From: CAZLFA01 sp964558665
GTDB lineage: Bacteria; Desulfobacterota; Syntrophia; Syntrophales; PHBD01
Length of the DNA: 64,000 bases
Direction: 5' to 3'
Assembly: GCA_964558665.1 (NCBI GenBank)
Contig: CAZLFA010000010.1
Span: forward strand, 1 to 64,000
Shown: positions 1 to 7,856 of the stretch, piece after piece
Layout of the letters: every line of letters begins with the position of its first letter
Position numbering within the stretch: position 1 is the first letter of the stretch
Notes under the pieces: generated by a model
The model's input: only the letters and a program-made list of their open reading frames with translations
Told to the model about the DNA's origin: nothing
Databases searched by the model: none
Made by a program: the position numbers and the translations under genes

Positions 1-36
1 ATATTCAACAAATTGAAATATTTTTAAATAGTTACA

Positions 37-60
37 GTTTCCGGATGGACACTAACTAAC
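37..60 (+). repeat. Dispersed repeat family B, half element
   Basis: Contains gtttccggatggacactaa followed by ctaac. The same 19-mer occurs at 23458-23476, and related sequences occur at 39683, 50455 and 57366. The ends match one arm of the inverted repeat seen at 50455-50514. It lies just before the first gene of the window. Confidence 0.7.
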
Positions 61-91
61 TTAATGTACAACTTTACAGGAGGATATGATC

Positions 92-1090
92 ATGAATAAA
101 ACGTCCAAACCACCGAGAAAAGCAGACGGCTTCAAATACTATGGAACGAAAGAAAATCCTTACATCCTGGGTGCAATAAGCAAAGACTACTGGCGCGGCC
201 GCAAAGATGGCAAAATAGCCCCGGCTGCTTGCTACGCTGCCCTCAGTGGCATAGAAGCCGCAGAGTTACGTTATCAGGAGCAAACACGCAACGGCATTCT
301 CCAGGCCAAGGAAGAGGCAAAGTCCATAATTGCCTCATATGATAATCTGCTGGAAGCAAACCAGGCAAAAGTGGACAGCATGAAAGATGCCGGTACGCTT
401 GTTCCCGAACCGGTGGCAAATTCAGAATATAGAGCAGCCTGGAAGGAAACCTTTATCGCTTCACTATTAATGACTTTTGAAATCTTTGGTTTGGCAGATA
501 TTGGCAAAGGCATGTTTGGGCAGGGATTGGTGTCTGCCTTGATCATTGCTGTTTTGATATCTTTGTGCAGTGCTCTTTTGGTCAAGTATGCGCTTAATAA
601 CATTACTGAAACATGGAAAAGAACGACAAAACTGATTGTCGCCGTTGCCGGGTTTATCTTTTTATGCACCGGACTTCTCGGATTTGTGGTCCTGCGATCG
701 GAAACTTTTGCAGGTGGCCTTATGGGGGGTAATTTCAATTTCAACCACATCTGGTGGGGCAATTTACTTCTGATGATTGGCCTGACCCTCGGTGTTCCTT
801 GCGTTTCAGGCGCTCTTTATGAGGACGCAAGTGAACGATTGAAGCTGAGTAGAAGTTCAAGAGACCTCTACATTGAAAAAGGGGAATTGTTGGCTGGTCG
901 CAATGTCTGGGATGTCCAACTTAGGAAACTTGAAGAGTTTGACAGGAAACTGGATGATATAACACGACAGGAGATATCTTTCCGAAAGAACAGATATATT
1001 CGCGGCTTTCATATCGGTGGGCGGAAGAATGTAGAAGCAGCTAACGAACTGCGAAGAGCGACTGGAATTATTAATGCGGGGGCAAATTAA
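92..1090 (+). CDS. Hypothetical membrane protein with N-terminal helical region
   Basis: No family recognised. An ATG at 86 is also open, but the AGGAGG at 78-83 is only 2 nt from it and 8 nt from the ATG at 92, so 92 is the likely start (332 aa). The N-terminal third is hydrophilic with a helical, coiled-coil-like stretch rich in Glu, Gln and Ala. The middle holds about three to four hydrophobic segments (roughly residues 120-255), and a charged helical C-terminus follows. It is 23 nt upstream of a secreted VWA-like gene with its own good ribosome binding site, so the two probably form one transcript. The region is A+T-rich accessory DNA; a mobile-element or membrane-complex role is possible but not shown. 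Confidence 0.75.
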   Translation: MNKTSKPPRKADGFKYYGTKENPYILGAISKDYWRGRKDGKIAPAACYAALSGIEAAELRYQEQTRNGILQAKEEAKSIIASYDNLLEANQAKVDSMKDAGTLVPEPVANSEYRAAWKETFIASLLMTFEIFGLADIGKGMFGQGLVSALIIAVLISLCSALLVKYALNNITETWKRTTKLIVAVAGFIFLCTGLLGFVVLRSETFAGGLMGGNFNFNHIWWGNLLLMIGLTLGVPCVSGALYEDASERLKLSRSSRDLYIEKGELLAGRNVWDVQLRKLEEFDRKLDDITRQEISFRKNRYIRGFHIGGRKNVEAANELRRATGIINAGAN

Positions 1091-1113
1091 CTTAATATAA
1101 AGGAGGTTAAATA

Positions 1114-1905
1114 ATGAGAGCTCTTACCATATTTACCCTTATCACCGGAATTACAACTGCTTCTGCTGCCGGCCTTCACTATGCCGGTATGCTGAATCCA
1201 GCTTTGGACAAGGTTGAGCATGTTGCTGTATTGGCGGGCGTAATTCAGAAGAGTCCCCGTAATATTGTCATAGGAATGGATATAACTGCAGGTCGGGAGG
1301 GTGAGCTTTCAAAGGACAAAAAAGCTATCGATAAACTTATCAAAAATCTTGATGCTGGCGATCGTATTTCAGTCTATCTCATTCACTCTAGGGCTGAATC
1401 TGAACAGGAGGAGCTTTTCTCTTTGTCACTTCCCGAAAGCATAGGTCCCATGGGTCAAGTATTAATCAGAGCAAAAAAGACGGCCGAACAAGAATGGGAT
1501 GTATGCTGGCAAAAGAAGATCATGCCTCTCGTGGACTCTGACCAGGCAAAGCTGAAACAAAGAACAGACCTGTTCGGGTTTATGCGTTTCATTTCATCAC
1601 AGAAAGCTGAGCTCTTAACCCACAAAAAAGCTTTCCTAATTGTTTTTACTGACGGGCAGCATGTGGGTGATGGTTTTAATTTTGAAAAGAGGCAACCTTC
1701 AGAAAACGACATCGAAAAGGCAGAAAAGAGCGACTTCATTCCTGACCTTCACAATATTCGTCTCTTTTTTGTCGGAATGACCCCAACGCACCGCATATCC
1801 AATGATCATTGGCGTCAGATACAAAAATTCTGGAAGGCTTACGGAAATATAAGCGGCGCAAAACGTGTAAACGTATCATCAGAACGGAACATAAATCTTC
1901 TTTAA
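1114..1905 (+). CDS. Secreted VWA-like protein
   Basis: The start is supported by AAAGGAGG 8 nt upstream of the ATG. The N-terminus (MRALTIFTLITGITTASAA) is a signal peptide or membrane anchor. The body looks like a von Willebrand A fold: a hydrophobic strand ending in IVIGMDITAGRE near residue 52, and a later strand AFLIVFTDGQ near residue 177. The first metal-site motif is D-x-T-x-G rather than the canonical DxSxS, so metal binding is uncertain. It sits between two membrane-protein genes and may form an envelope complex with them. The VWA assignment rests on pattern reading only. Confidence 0.65.
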   Translation: MRALTIFTLITGITTASAAGLHYAGMLNPALDKVEHVAVLAGVIQKSPRNIVIGMDITAGREGELSKDKKAIDKLIKNLDAGDRISVYLIHSRAESEQEELFSLSLPESIGPMGQVLIRAKKTAEQEWDVCWQKKIMPLVDSDQAKLKQRTDLFGFMRFISSQKAELLTHKKAFLIVFTDGQHVGDGFNFEKRQPSENDIEKAEKSDFIPDLHNIRLFFVGMTPTHRISNDHWRQIQKFWKAYGNISGAKRVNVSSERNINLL

Positions 1906-1919
1906 GGGAGCCCTTACTG

Positions 1920-2114
1920 GTGTTTGATTATCTTTCTGTAACGATCTTCGCTTTTGTTTTAATCATAATAACCTATAAAGTTTTATACATTATTTGTGGC
2001 AATCTTCTGGGGCATGGTGTGAGAGATTTTGTTTTCGGGGCCATTATTTATCGATTATTAATGTTCCCCTTCCATATTTTGGGTATTATAATTCGTTCTC
2101 TGCAAAGAAGATAA
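1920..2114 (+). CDS. Small hydrophobic protein, two predicted membrane segments
   Basis: The frame is open from 1809, but an ATG there would overlap the VWA-like gene by nearly 100 nt. A GTG at 1920, with GGGAG about 10 nt upstream, gives a 64-residue protein starting VFDYLSVTIF that is almost entirely two hydrophobic helices with a basic tail (RSLQRR). Position and orientation suggest it is the third gene of a 92-2114 operon. Function is unknown. Confidence 0.45.
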   Translation: MFDYLSVTIFAFVLIIITYKVLYIICGNLLGHGVRDFVFGAIIYRLLMFPFHILGIIIRSLQRR

Positions 2115-2438
2115 TTTATCATGGAGGGTCCGTGATTAATTCTAGATGCTAGCATGGAGACATACTTGGTGCTTTTGCATATGAGATACTATTAACTGCT
2201 GATGGATTGGGGTTATACATTTACGCCAATATAGTTTGCGAATATGCTCATAAATTTCCGGAATCCTGATGAGAAATTAAGGAGAACATAAATTATAGAG
2301 TAAAGTAATTCCTAGAAAGAAAAAATGTGCGCCAATTTATAAAGCCCCTGCAAAAGGGGCTTTTGTTTTTCTGCGTGTCATTTTTCATAATTCACATTTC
2401 TTTTTCACAGAAGACTAAAAAACAAACAAGGATGACAC
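2115..2438. other. Intergenic region between two operons
   Basis: A+T-rich gap of 324 nt. Apart from the hairpin terminator at 2341-2370 no gene or RNA is evident. The next gene starts at 2439 behind a weak AAGGA, and a promoter for it should lie between 2371 and 2430, but no clear -35/-10 pair was identified. Confidence 0.6.
2341..2370 (+). terminator. Rho-independent terminator
   Basis: The stem aaagcccct / aggggcttt encloses a 5-nt loop and is followed by tgttttt. It lies about 230 nt after the small membrane-protein gene and 70 nt before the thioesterase gene, so it insulates the two operons. Confidence 0.85.
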
Positions 2439-2927
2439 ATGAATAATCAAGACATATCTCATAAAACACTAATTAACGGTGATAGTTCAGGGAAACTACT
2501 CAAATATGAACATCAGGTACGGATCACATTCGCAGAGACAAACGCCGAAGGCAATGTGAGTCATCACGAGTATGCAAAAATCTTTGGCGTTGTCCGGGAG
2601 TTGTTTGCCCTTGATTTTATCCCCGGTTTTTCGACCGAGGCAGGACGCGAGTATCTTCTTAAGACTCGCAATGCCTCCTATGAATACGAAAAGGACTTTT
2701 ACTTCGGGGATACAGTGACCGTCAGGCTCTGGGTGAGAGAGATGAGCCGTGCCAGCCTGACGCTGGAAGCGGAATTTGTGAACGCCGCAACCGGCCTGGT
2801 GCATGCCCGCGGCCGCCAGCAGATCGTCTACACCGACATGATGGGCAGACCCCGGCGAATCCCCGAGGAGATGGCATCATTAATCAAGGCAGTCATGCCT
2901 TCTGACAATGCAGAGGAGGTGCAGTAG
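2439..2927 (+). CDS. Hotdog-fold acyl thioesterase, TebC/CalE7-like
   Basis: 162 aa. The segment VRITFAETNAEGNVSHHEYA (near residues 27-46) followed by VVRELF matches the thioesterase type of enediyne and highly reducing polyketide systems, which carries a TNxxGNV motif and a downstream Arg and lacks the acidic catalytic residue of ordinary 4HBT enzymes. Such enzymes hydrolyse acyl or polyketide chains from an ACP or CoA. It is the first gene of a tight operon: its stop is 1 nt before the next start. The downstream acyl-reductase-like and methyltransferase genes suggest it releases a fatty acyl chain for further modification. The fold is confident; the substrate is not known. Confidence 0.75.
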   Translation: MNNQDISHKTLINGDSSGKLLKYEHQVRITFAETNAEGNVSHHEYAKIFGVVRELFALDFIPGFSTEAGREYLLKTRNASYEYEKDFYFGDTVTVRLWVREMSRASLTLEAEFVNAATGLVHARGRQQIVYTDMMGRPRRIPEEMASLIKAVMPSDNAEEVQ

Positions 2928-2928
2928 C

Positions 2929-3915
2929 ATGACGAATAAAGAAGCAGGGAAAAATACGGATAGAAAATGGGCTTTGCATACACCGGAGGCGAAAACACTC
3001 TTTGATGCTGTTGACCGCGAGACTGTCGATAAATTCGTGTCCTGCTATCTCAGAGGAGATATTGACAGCGAGGATGCAAAGGCCATGCGGTCACGTCTTA
3101 TCAATGCCTCAACGATCATGCAGATGGTTAAAGAGGACAAAACCTCCTCCCTGACATTTGAGTTCCTTTATCACAAAAGGCCCGTCATTCACCCCATCGA
3201 CAAATATTTCCCGGAAGGCAAGGCCGCAAGGGCAATATACAAGCGGCTTATAGCTTTAAGGGAGAACCTCCCGCGCATCATACGCATGGACATGGCGGGA
3301 AGGGACCTGAAAACATACGGGGTGTTGAACATCGGCTCCGGGCCAAGCCATGAGATGATCGAGATACTTCATGAGAATCCCGATCTGGCGAAGATTGTTC
3401 ATGTAACATGTGTAGAACCCGACAAAGAGGCGATTGCCATCGGTGAAAACCGTGTATCCGAACTCGGCCTGTCGGCAAGCTTTTCCTTTGTGCCGAAGAA
3501 ACTGCAGGATTTCGACGGCGCCGGTTATGACATGCTGCTGCTCATCGGCATCCTCTGTCCCATGAACAAGGAAGCAGGTATCAAGATCCTGAAAAACATT
3601 ACCTGCTTTTCAAGATTCGGCGGCTTGGTCGTTTTCAGCACCGTTCAGAACAGAATGGGAGAGGAAGATCCCCTTACCGATTACATCATGCGCCTCCTTA
3701 ACTGGCACATGAGCTACAAAGGTGACGATGAACCTGCCCGGATGGCTACGCTCTCAGGCTGGCGCCCCGTTGGCCGCTTTCTGGATGAGTATGGTTTCAA
3801 CTGCATGACTGTGGCGAGACTTTCCGCAGGGCCGCAGGTAATACTGAGAAGAATACTTCACCCCCTCTACCTCAAGCTGAAAAAGCGATCAGGTAAACAA
3901 CACAGTAATCATTAA
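2929..3915 (+). CDS. Class I SAM-dependent methyltransferase, PhcB-like
   Basis: The start is the ATG at 2929, after GGAGG at 2913-2917 and immediately after the thioesterase stop; an upstream in-frame ATG at 2908 overlaps that gene. The protein has 328 aa. SAM-binding motif I is LNIGSGPS (about residues 133-140), with acidic motif II at VEPD (about 162-165). The C-terminal half has LNWHMSYKG, resembling the W-x-L-x-Y-R signature of methyltransferases related to PhcB, which makes 3-hydroxy fatty acid methyl esters in Ralstonia. Placed between an acyl thioesterase and an acyl-reductase-like gene, methylation of a fatty-acid product is a reasonable inference. The methyltransferase call is firm; the PhcB likeness is tentative. 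Confidence 0.75.
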   Translation: MTNKEAGKNTDRKWALHTPEAKTLFDAVDRETVDKFVSCYLRGDIDSEDAKAMRSRLINASTIMQMVKEDKTSSLTFEFLYHKRPVIHPIDKYFPEGKAARAIYKRLIALRENLPRIIRMDMAGRDLKTYGVLNIGSGPSHEMIEILHENPDLAKIVHVTCVEPDKEAIAIGENRVSELGLSASFSFVPKKLQDFDGAGYDMLLLIGILCPMNKEAGIKILKNITCFSRFGGLVVFSTVQNRMGEEDPLTDYIMRLLNWHMSYKGDDEPARMATLSGWRPVGRFLDEYGFNCMTVARLSAGPQVILRRILHPLYLKLKKRSGKQHSNH

Positions 3916-3973
3916 ACCGTTCACCATTGCTGAAACTTGTCAATGCAACTGAAAATAACCTGACAGGAGAGAA

Positions 3974-4243
3974 ATGGAAATGAGAGCGCTTCTGGAAATA
4001 AGCAAAACAGTTTTTGTCTTTTATATCTATTGCTTGGGAGCAGTTGCCGTCTTTGTGGCCGGTAAAATCAGGGAGTTTATCGTCGCTATGCTGCAACTGA
4101 TCAAATTGGTCTGTCATAATCTGCTCAAAGTGTCGTTTCAGGGAATTAAGGCATTCGGCGGCATTGTTCTCGGTATTTTGGCGGTTTTCATGATCACAGC
4201 GGTCGGCATTTTTGCCGTTGCCCGCGAATGGCTGAAAAAATAA
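3974..4243 (+). CDS. Small two-helix membrane protein
   Basis: 89 aa (87 if the ATG at 3980 is used; the ATG at 3974 is 5 nt after aggagag). It has two hydrophobic helices, near residues 10-28 and 60-82, with the C-terminus ending in REWLKK. No family is recognised. It ends 13 nt before the acyl-reductase-like gene and probably shares its transcript. It could anchor soluble enzymes of the operon to the inner membrane, but nothing in the sequence proves this. Confidence 0.7.
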   Translation: MEMRALLEISKTVFVFYIYCLGAVAVFVAGKIREFIVAMLQLIKLVCHNLLKVSFQGIKAFGGIVLGILAVFMITAVGIFAVAREWLKK

Positions 4244-4256
4244 AGGAGGTGAAGAA

Positions 4257-5366
4257 TTGTTGGCACGAATATGGAGATTTCTTGTGGCTTTTTTGGACTG
4301 GCGGACAGGATTACGGAAGCTGGCGGGTTATCCCGCCGTTGATGTGGTTTTTATATCCAACATGCGTGACGAAAAGGATCGCCGGACATTTCTTGGGAAA
4401 TGGATTCCCCCGGAGGGGCATTTCAACGGACCGAGGTACTGGCTGGGTAATATCTCAGGCAGGACAAGAGTAATCGATGTTACGGCGGAGGATCTGACAA
4501 CACGGGAAGGTCAAAGGCAGGCGCGTGCAAAGTTCCTGAAAGCTGTAGAGTGGGCAAGAGAACAGGGCGCAAAGGCAGTCCTTTTTGCCGCCGGCACCAA
4601 GAGGCTCTTTGAAGGCAATTATGCCTCACTGGAAAAACAGTATCCCGGCATTCTATTCACGATAGGCGACAACGGCACTTCATTGCTTCTGAAAAGAGAA
4701 ACACTGAGGGCTCTGGAGAAAGCAGGTCTGACTCCGGGGACAAGCCGCATCGGCATACTGGGGCCGTATGGTTTCCTCGGTGAATTGATGACCGGGGCGC
4801 TCAAGGATTACGGATATGAGATTATTGGCGCAGGTCCGAATAAAGCGGGCCTTGCCAGGGTGAAAAACCTTTATCAGATCGACGTCTGCCGGTCCTTCGA
4901 GGAAATGGGCAAGGTTGACGCGGTTGTCGCATGTACCCATTCTGATAAAGTCAAGCTCGGGTCGGAAAATATCGATTTGGTCCGCAGAAACGACAGGAAG
5001 CTTCTTGTTATTGATGTTGCCGAACCGTCCAACCTTACGAGGAGGGAATACATGAAGTGTCGGGACAGGGTCATTCGCCAGGATGCCGGCAACGCTTACG
5101 CGCCGCGACTCAAATATGTCCTGGGTGCAATTACATACAAAATGTTCCGCCTTTCCCGGGGAGTGACATTCGGCTGTTTCGCCGAGACAATGGCCTTGGC
5201 CTGGGCCATGAAAGACGGACACCGTGAAGTGGCGGAAGAAAACTGGCTGGAGGTAACAGTAGAGAAGATGGAAAAGATAGCAGGACTTTTTGATGAGACC
5301 GGCTTTACTGTACCTTCGCCGCGCTGTTTTTCCAGGCCGGTCAAGTCGTTTGATCTCAAACTATGA
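4257..5366 (+). CDS. Fatty acyl-ACP reductase-like oxidoreductase
   Basis: 369 aa from a TTG start 7 nt after AAGGAGG. A Rossmann nucleotide-binding loop GILGPYGFLG lies at about 166-175, then VIDVAEPSNL (about 251-260). The C-terminal block GVTFGCFAETMALAW (about 302-316) is followed by VTVEKMEKIAGLFDETGF. These align in order with the cyanobacterial long-chain acyl-ACP reductase (GATGDIG, LIDGGYPKNL, ACFAEAMLL, ITVEKMEAIGE). The Cys in CFAE (C307 here) corresponds to the residue that carries the acyl thioester in that enzyme. It probably reduces an acyl-ACP or acyl-CoA to an aldehyde. Substrate and partner enzymes are unknown; no aldehyde-deformylating oxygenase is nearby. Confidence 0.7.
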   Translation: MLARIWRFLVAFLDWRTGLRKLAGYPAVDVVFISNMRDEKDRRTFLGKWIPPEGHFNGPRYWLGNISGRTRVIDVTAEDLTTREGQRQARAKFLKAVEWAREQGAKAVLFAAGTKRLFEGNYASLEKQYPGILFTIGDNGTSLLLKRETLRALEKAGLTPGTSRIGILGPYGFLGELMTGALKDYGYEIIGAGPNKAGLARVKNLYQIDVCRSFEEMGKVDAVVACTHSDKVKLGSENIDLVRRNDRKLLVIDVAEPSNLTRREYMKCRDRVIRQDAGNAYAPRLKYVLGAITYKMFRLSRGVTFGCFAETMALAWAMKDGHREVAEENWLEVTVEKMEKIAGLFDETGFTVPSPRCFSRPVKSFDLKL

Positions 5367-5442
5367 TTGCAAAATGGATGTCATATTTTTTCAGTATCGG
5401 CGTTTATATTGATTATCAGAATAGAGAAAGGAGGGCAGGGGG

Positions 5443-6642
5443 GTGACCGGGAATTCGGCGAATAGCATAAAAGGTCTGAAAAATAAGGCGATGATGGTTA
5501 AATTGATATCTTTCTTTATGCTGGCAGGTCTTCTGCTGCCTTGCCCATCCTTTGCTTCGCCATTCAGCGAGACCATGGACCAGCTTGTCTCGCAGATGGC
5601 TTCAGGGTTTGGTGATGCCGAGAAAAGAAGAGTTGCCGTAATTGATTTTGTTGATCTGGACGGCGAGGTTAATAGCGTGGGAAAGTACCTTGCTGAGGAG
5701 GTTATGACCAGGCTCTCGAAACTGGAGAATATTCAGGTTATTGAGAGACGCCTGCTGAAGAAGGTGATGGCGGAGATGAAGCTGCAGTCTTCCGGACTTG
5801 CAGACGGGAACTCTGCAGCCAGATTGGGAAAGCTTCTGGGAGTCGATTCCCTTTGTTCCGGGACGCTGACGGAGCTTCAGCGGTCGGTAAAGATTAATGC
5901 CCGCATGATCGACGTGGAAACAGGACGGGTCATTTCCACGGCATCCGCTGAGATTGACAGGAATATCCTTCCCTCTGTCTGGATGCTGGAAAGGCCGGAA
6001 AAACCAAAACCGAGGTACAAGCCCAGATACACCAGGGGGTTCAGTTATCTCCGCAACGGAGGGTTTCTCCAGGGATACGATTTCTGGCAGAGGGCGATCG
6101 GCGATGTTACGCAGGGGTACAGTCAGGCGGAGATAATTCCGTTCTCATACGGCAAGTCCGGTAAGGCGCTTCACATGCGCCACAAGGGAAAAGGACATCT
6201 TCAGTTCGCACAGGTTGTGAAGGTGCCGGGTCCTGACCTGATTTTCTCGGCCTCGTTCCAGACTGCATCCCGCGAGGGGCCGATTATGGGATTTTCCGGC
6301 ACCGGCGTTGTGCAGATAGCCCTCCAGTATTTCGATGAGCATGGAACAAAGATAGGGGAGACGATAATTGTTAATTATGTGAAGAATCTGTTTGCGGATA
6401 CGGCTTTGATAGGCGTTCCCAGGCGGAGCGGCGATTCGTATAAAACGCACTTCATTGAGATTTCCCAGGGAAGATTCCATCAGGATTACAGACTCGATAT
6501 CCTCGGTGAGATTCAGAACAACCTTCTGGGACTCGATCCATCGGACGTAAGGAAGATAGCGGTCATCGTATGGTGCGGCGCTACGGAATCGCAGGCGAGC
6601 GGTGAATTGTGGGTTACGGACATGTCGCTGAATGCTAGATGA
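5443..6642 (+). CDS. FlgO/CsgG-like outer-membrane-associated protein with C-terminal beta domain
   Basis: 399 aa from a GTG start behind GGAGGGCAGGGG. The export signal is around residues 18-40 (KLISFFMLAGLLLPCPSFAS). It is followed by a FlgO/CsgG-like domain (RRVAVIDFVDLDGEVNSVG, then LEEV-type helix, NIQVIERRLLKKVMAEMKLQ, GKLLGVDSLCSGTL, ARMIDVETGRVIST) ending near residue 175. The C-terminal half (FSYLRNGGFLQGYDFW onward) reads as a beta-sandwich of the carbohydrate-binding type. It lies 76 nt after the acyl-reductase-like gene, same strand, and may be the last gene of that operon. Its substrate is unknown. Confidence 0.7.
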   Translation: MTGNSANSIKGLKNKAMMVKLISFFMLAGLLLPCPSFASPFSETMDQLVSQMASGFGDAEKRRVAVIDFVDLDGEVNSVGKYLAEEVMTRLSKLENIQVIERRLLKKVMAEMKLQSSGLADGNSAARLGKLLGVDSLCSGTLTELQRSVKINARMIDVETGRVISTASAEIDRNILPSVWMLERPEKPKPRYKPRYTRGFSYLRNGGFLQGYDFWQRAIGDVTQGYSQAEIIPFSYGKSGKALHMRHKGKGHLQFAQVVKVPGPDLIFSASFQTASREGPIMGFSGTGVVQIALQYFDEHGTKIGETIIVNYVKNLFADTALIGVPRRSGDSYKTHFIEISQGRFHQDYRLDILGEIQNNLLGLDPSDVRKIAVIVWCGATESQASGELWVTDMSLNAR

Positions 6643-6677
6643 TGTAGTAATAAATTTTGCACGAAAGGATATCGGCA

Positions 6678-6968
6678 ATGGCCACGAATTGGGAAGACAA
6701 CCTCCGGCACTGGATCATCCTCACTGTAGTGTCCTTAATCCTGAATGGAGCTCTGGGGATGATGACATGGAACTACCGAAACATGGCGCAAAACGAAGTT
6801 GTGACTATGACTGTCATGTGGAACAAATCCAACCATGCTTTCCGTCCCCATCTTTCCGTTCCTGATGTATGCTATCAGGAAGAGATCGTTGTCGATGAAC
6901 GGGGAAACGTGAAAGACGGAAGTAATACTGGTGATACAACAAAACGATATTGGAACCGGGAGCTGTAG
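6678..6968 (+). CDS. Small single-pass membrane protein (tandem copy 1)
   Basis: 96 aa from the ATG at 6678, with AAGGA about 8 nt upstream; an in-frame ATG at 6657 lacks a site. One hydrophobic helix (about residues 9-31, WIILTVVSLILNGALGMMTW) is followed by YRN and a short C-terminal domain with T-x-x-W-N-K-S and a Pro/Cys segment. The downstream gene encodes a recognisable homologue with the same helix, YRN, W-x-KS and P-x-x-C pattern. Function unknown; A+T-rich accessory DNA. Confidence 0.65.
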   Translation: MATNWEDNLRHWIILTVVSLILNGALGMMTWNYRNMAQNEVVTMTVMWNKSNHAFRPHLSVPDVCYQEEIVVDERGNVKDGSNTGDTTKRYWNREL

Positions 6969-7011
6969 GACATTCACAGGATCGCTGCGGTTGTTGATCG
7001 GGGGGAATAAA

Positions 7012-7221
7012 ATGAATTTTTGCAGGAAATTGATGAGCGATTGCCGATTCTGGATGGTTGTTGGTCTTCTGTCGGGGATACTTAATATAACGTTATGCTT
7101 TCTGTCATTTCATTATCGAAATGAAGTCTTAGGAGAAACCAACAGCATTACCATCAAATGGTATAAATCAGATTCGCAATCAGCTCCCAGAGTGGATTAT
7201 CCGGCGCAGTGTGATGATTAG
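7012..7221 (+). CDS. Small single-pass membrane protein (tandem copy 2)
   Basis: 69 aa from the ATG at 7012 behind GGGGGGAATAAA. The frame is open further upstream, but that would overlap copy 1. Features shared with copy 1: a helix FWMVVGLLSGILNITLCFL, then HYRNE, T-I-K-W-Y-K-S, and P-A-Q-C-D-D at the end. It is shorter at the C-terminus than copy 1. The pair look like a local duplication followed by divergence. Confidence 0.65.
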   Translation: MNFCRKLMSDCRFWMVVGLLSGILNITLCFLSFHYRNEVLGETNSITIKWYKSDSQSAPRVDYPAQCDD

Positions 7222-7299
7222 AGTGCTGGAACGGAAAAGATAGTCATACTTTATAATCAAATCATGCTTGTTTATGATAGAGTAAGGAGTTGATGAGCC

Positions 7300-7854
7300 A
7301 TGAATGGAACAGAACTTGTGGTGGCTGTTAAGAATGCAAAAGCAATATTTAAAGAGCTTAAGGCTAAATATGGCGGATTGGCCGGCTATCTTGTCTTTGC
7401 CTTGCCACCGGGTTCAGCGCCATGGGGTCAGTGTGAAATGAAGACCGGTTTGATAACTTTTTTAGAAGAAAAAAATGATAAATATGACCAAAAGGCTCTC
7501 CGGGATATGATTATTGATTCTGTTCACAAGCAAGCAGTGATTGATCTGCTAAGGCGTATTGCCGACTTTGAGAAAGGGAGGAAAAACAGCTATTCCACAG
7601 AGACAAAGAGTAATGGTGACCGGGGTGTTGAAAAACTCAGGAAGGCACTTTCATTGAATCTGGAGATACTGGAAATGAGAGATGATGTCTTGATAGAAAT
7701 CAGGTTCGATCATCTTGATTATGATTTGATTTTTAAAATGCAAAAAGACCCGCTTGTATCCCAACAACTTACGCCGCAGACTCGGGCATCCATCAGAATT
7801 GTATTGGGTACTGTTCAGGAAATCGGTCAAAGAGTTATATCCAGGGATGATTAG
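7300..7854 (+). CDS. Hypothetical protein upstream of macro-domain-like gene
   Basis: 184 aa; the start follows TAAGGAG with a 10-nt spacer. Soluble, with no signal or membrane segment. No family was recognised. The middle (about residues 60-120) is helical and charged, and a beta-rich C-terminal part (DVLIEIRFDHLDYDLIFKMQ) follows. It ends 2 nt before the macro-domain-like gene, so the two proteins are almost certainly co-expressed and may act together. Confidence 0.7.
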   Translation: MNGTELVVAVKNAKAIFKELKAKYGGLAGYLVFALPPGSAPWGQCEMKTGLITFLEEKNDKYDQKALRDMIIDSVHKQAVIDLLRRIADFEKGRKNSYSTETKSNGDRGVEKLRKALSLNLEILEMRDDVLIEIRFDHLDYDLIFKMQKDPLVSQQLTPQTRASIRIVLGTVQEIGQRVISRDD

Positions 7855-7856
7855 CA

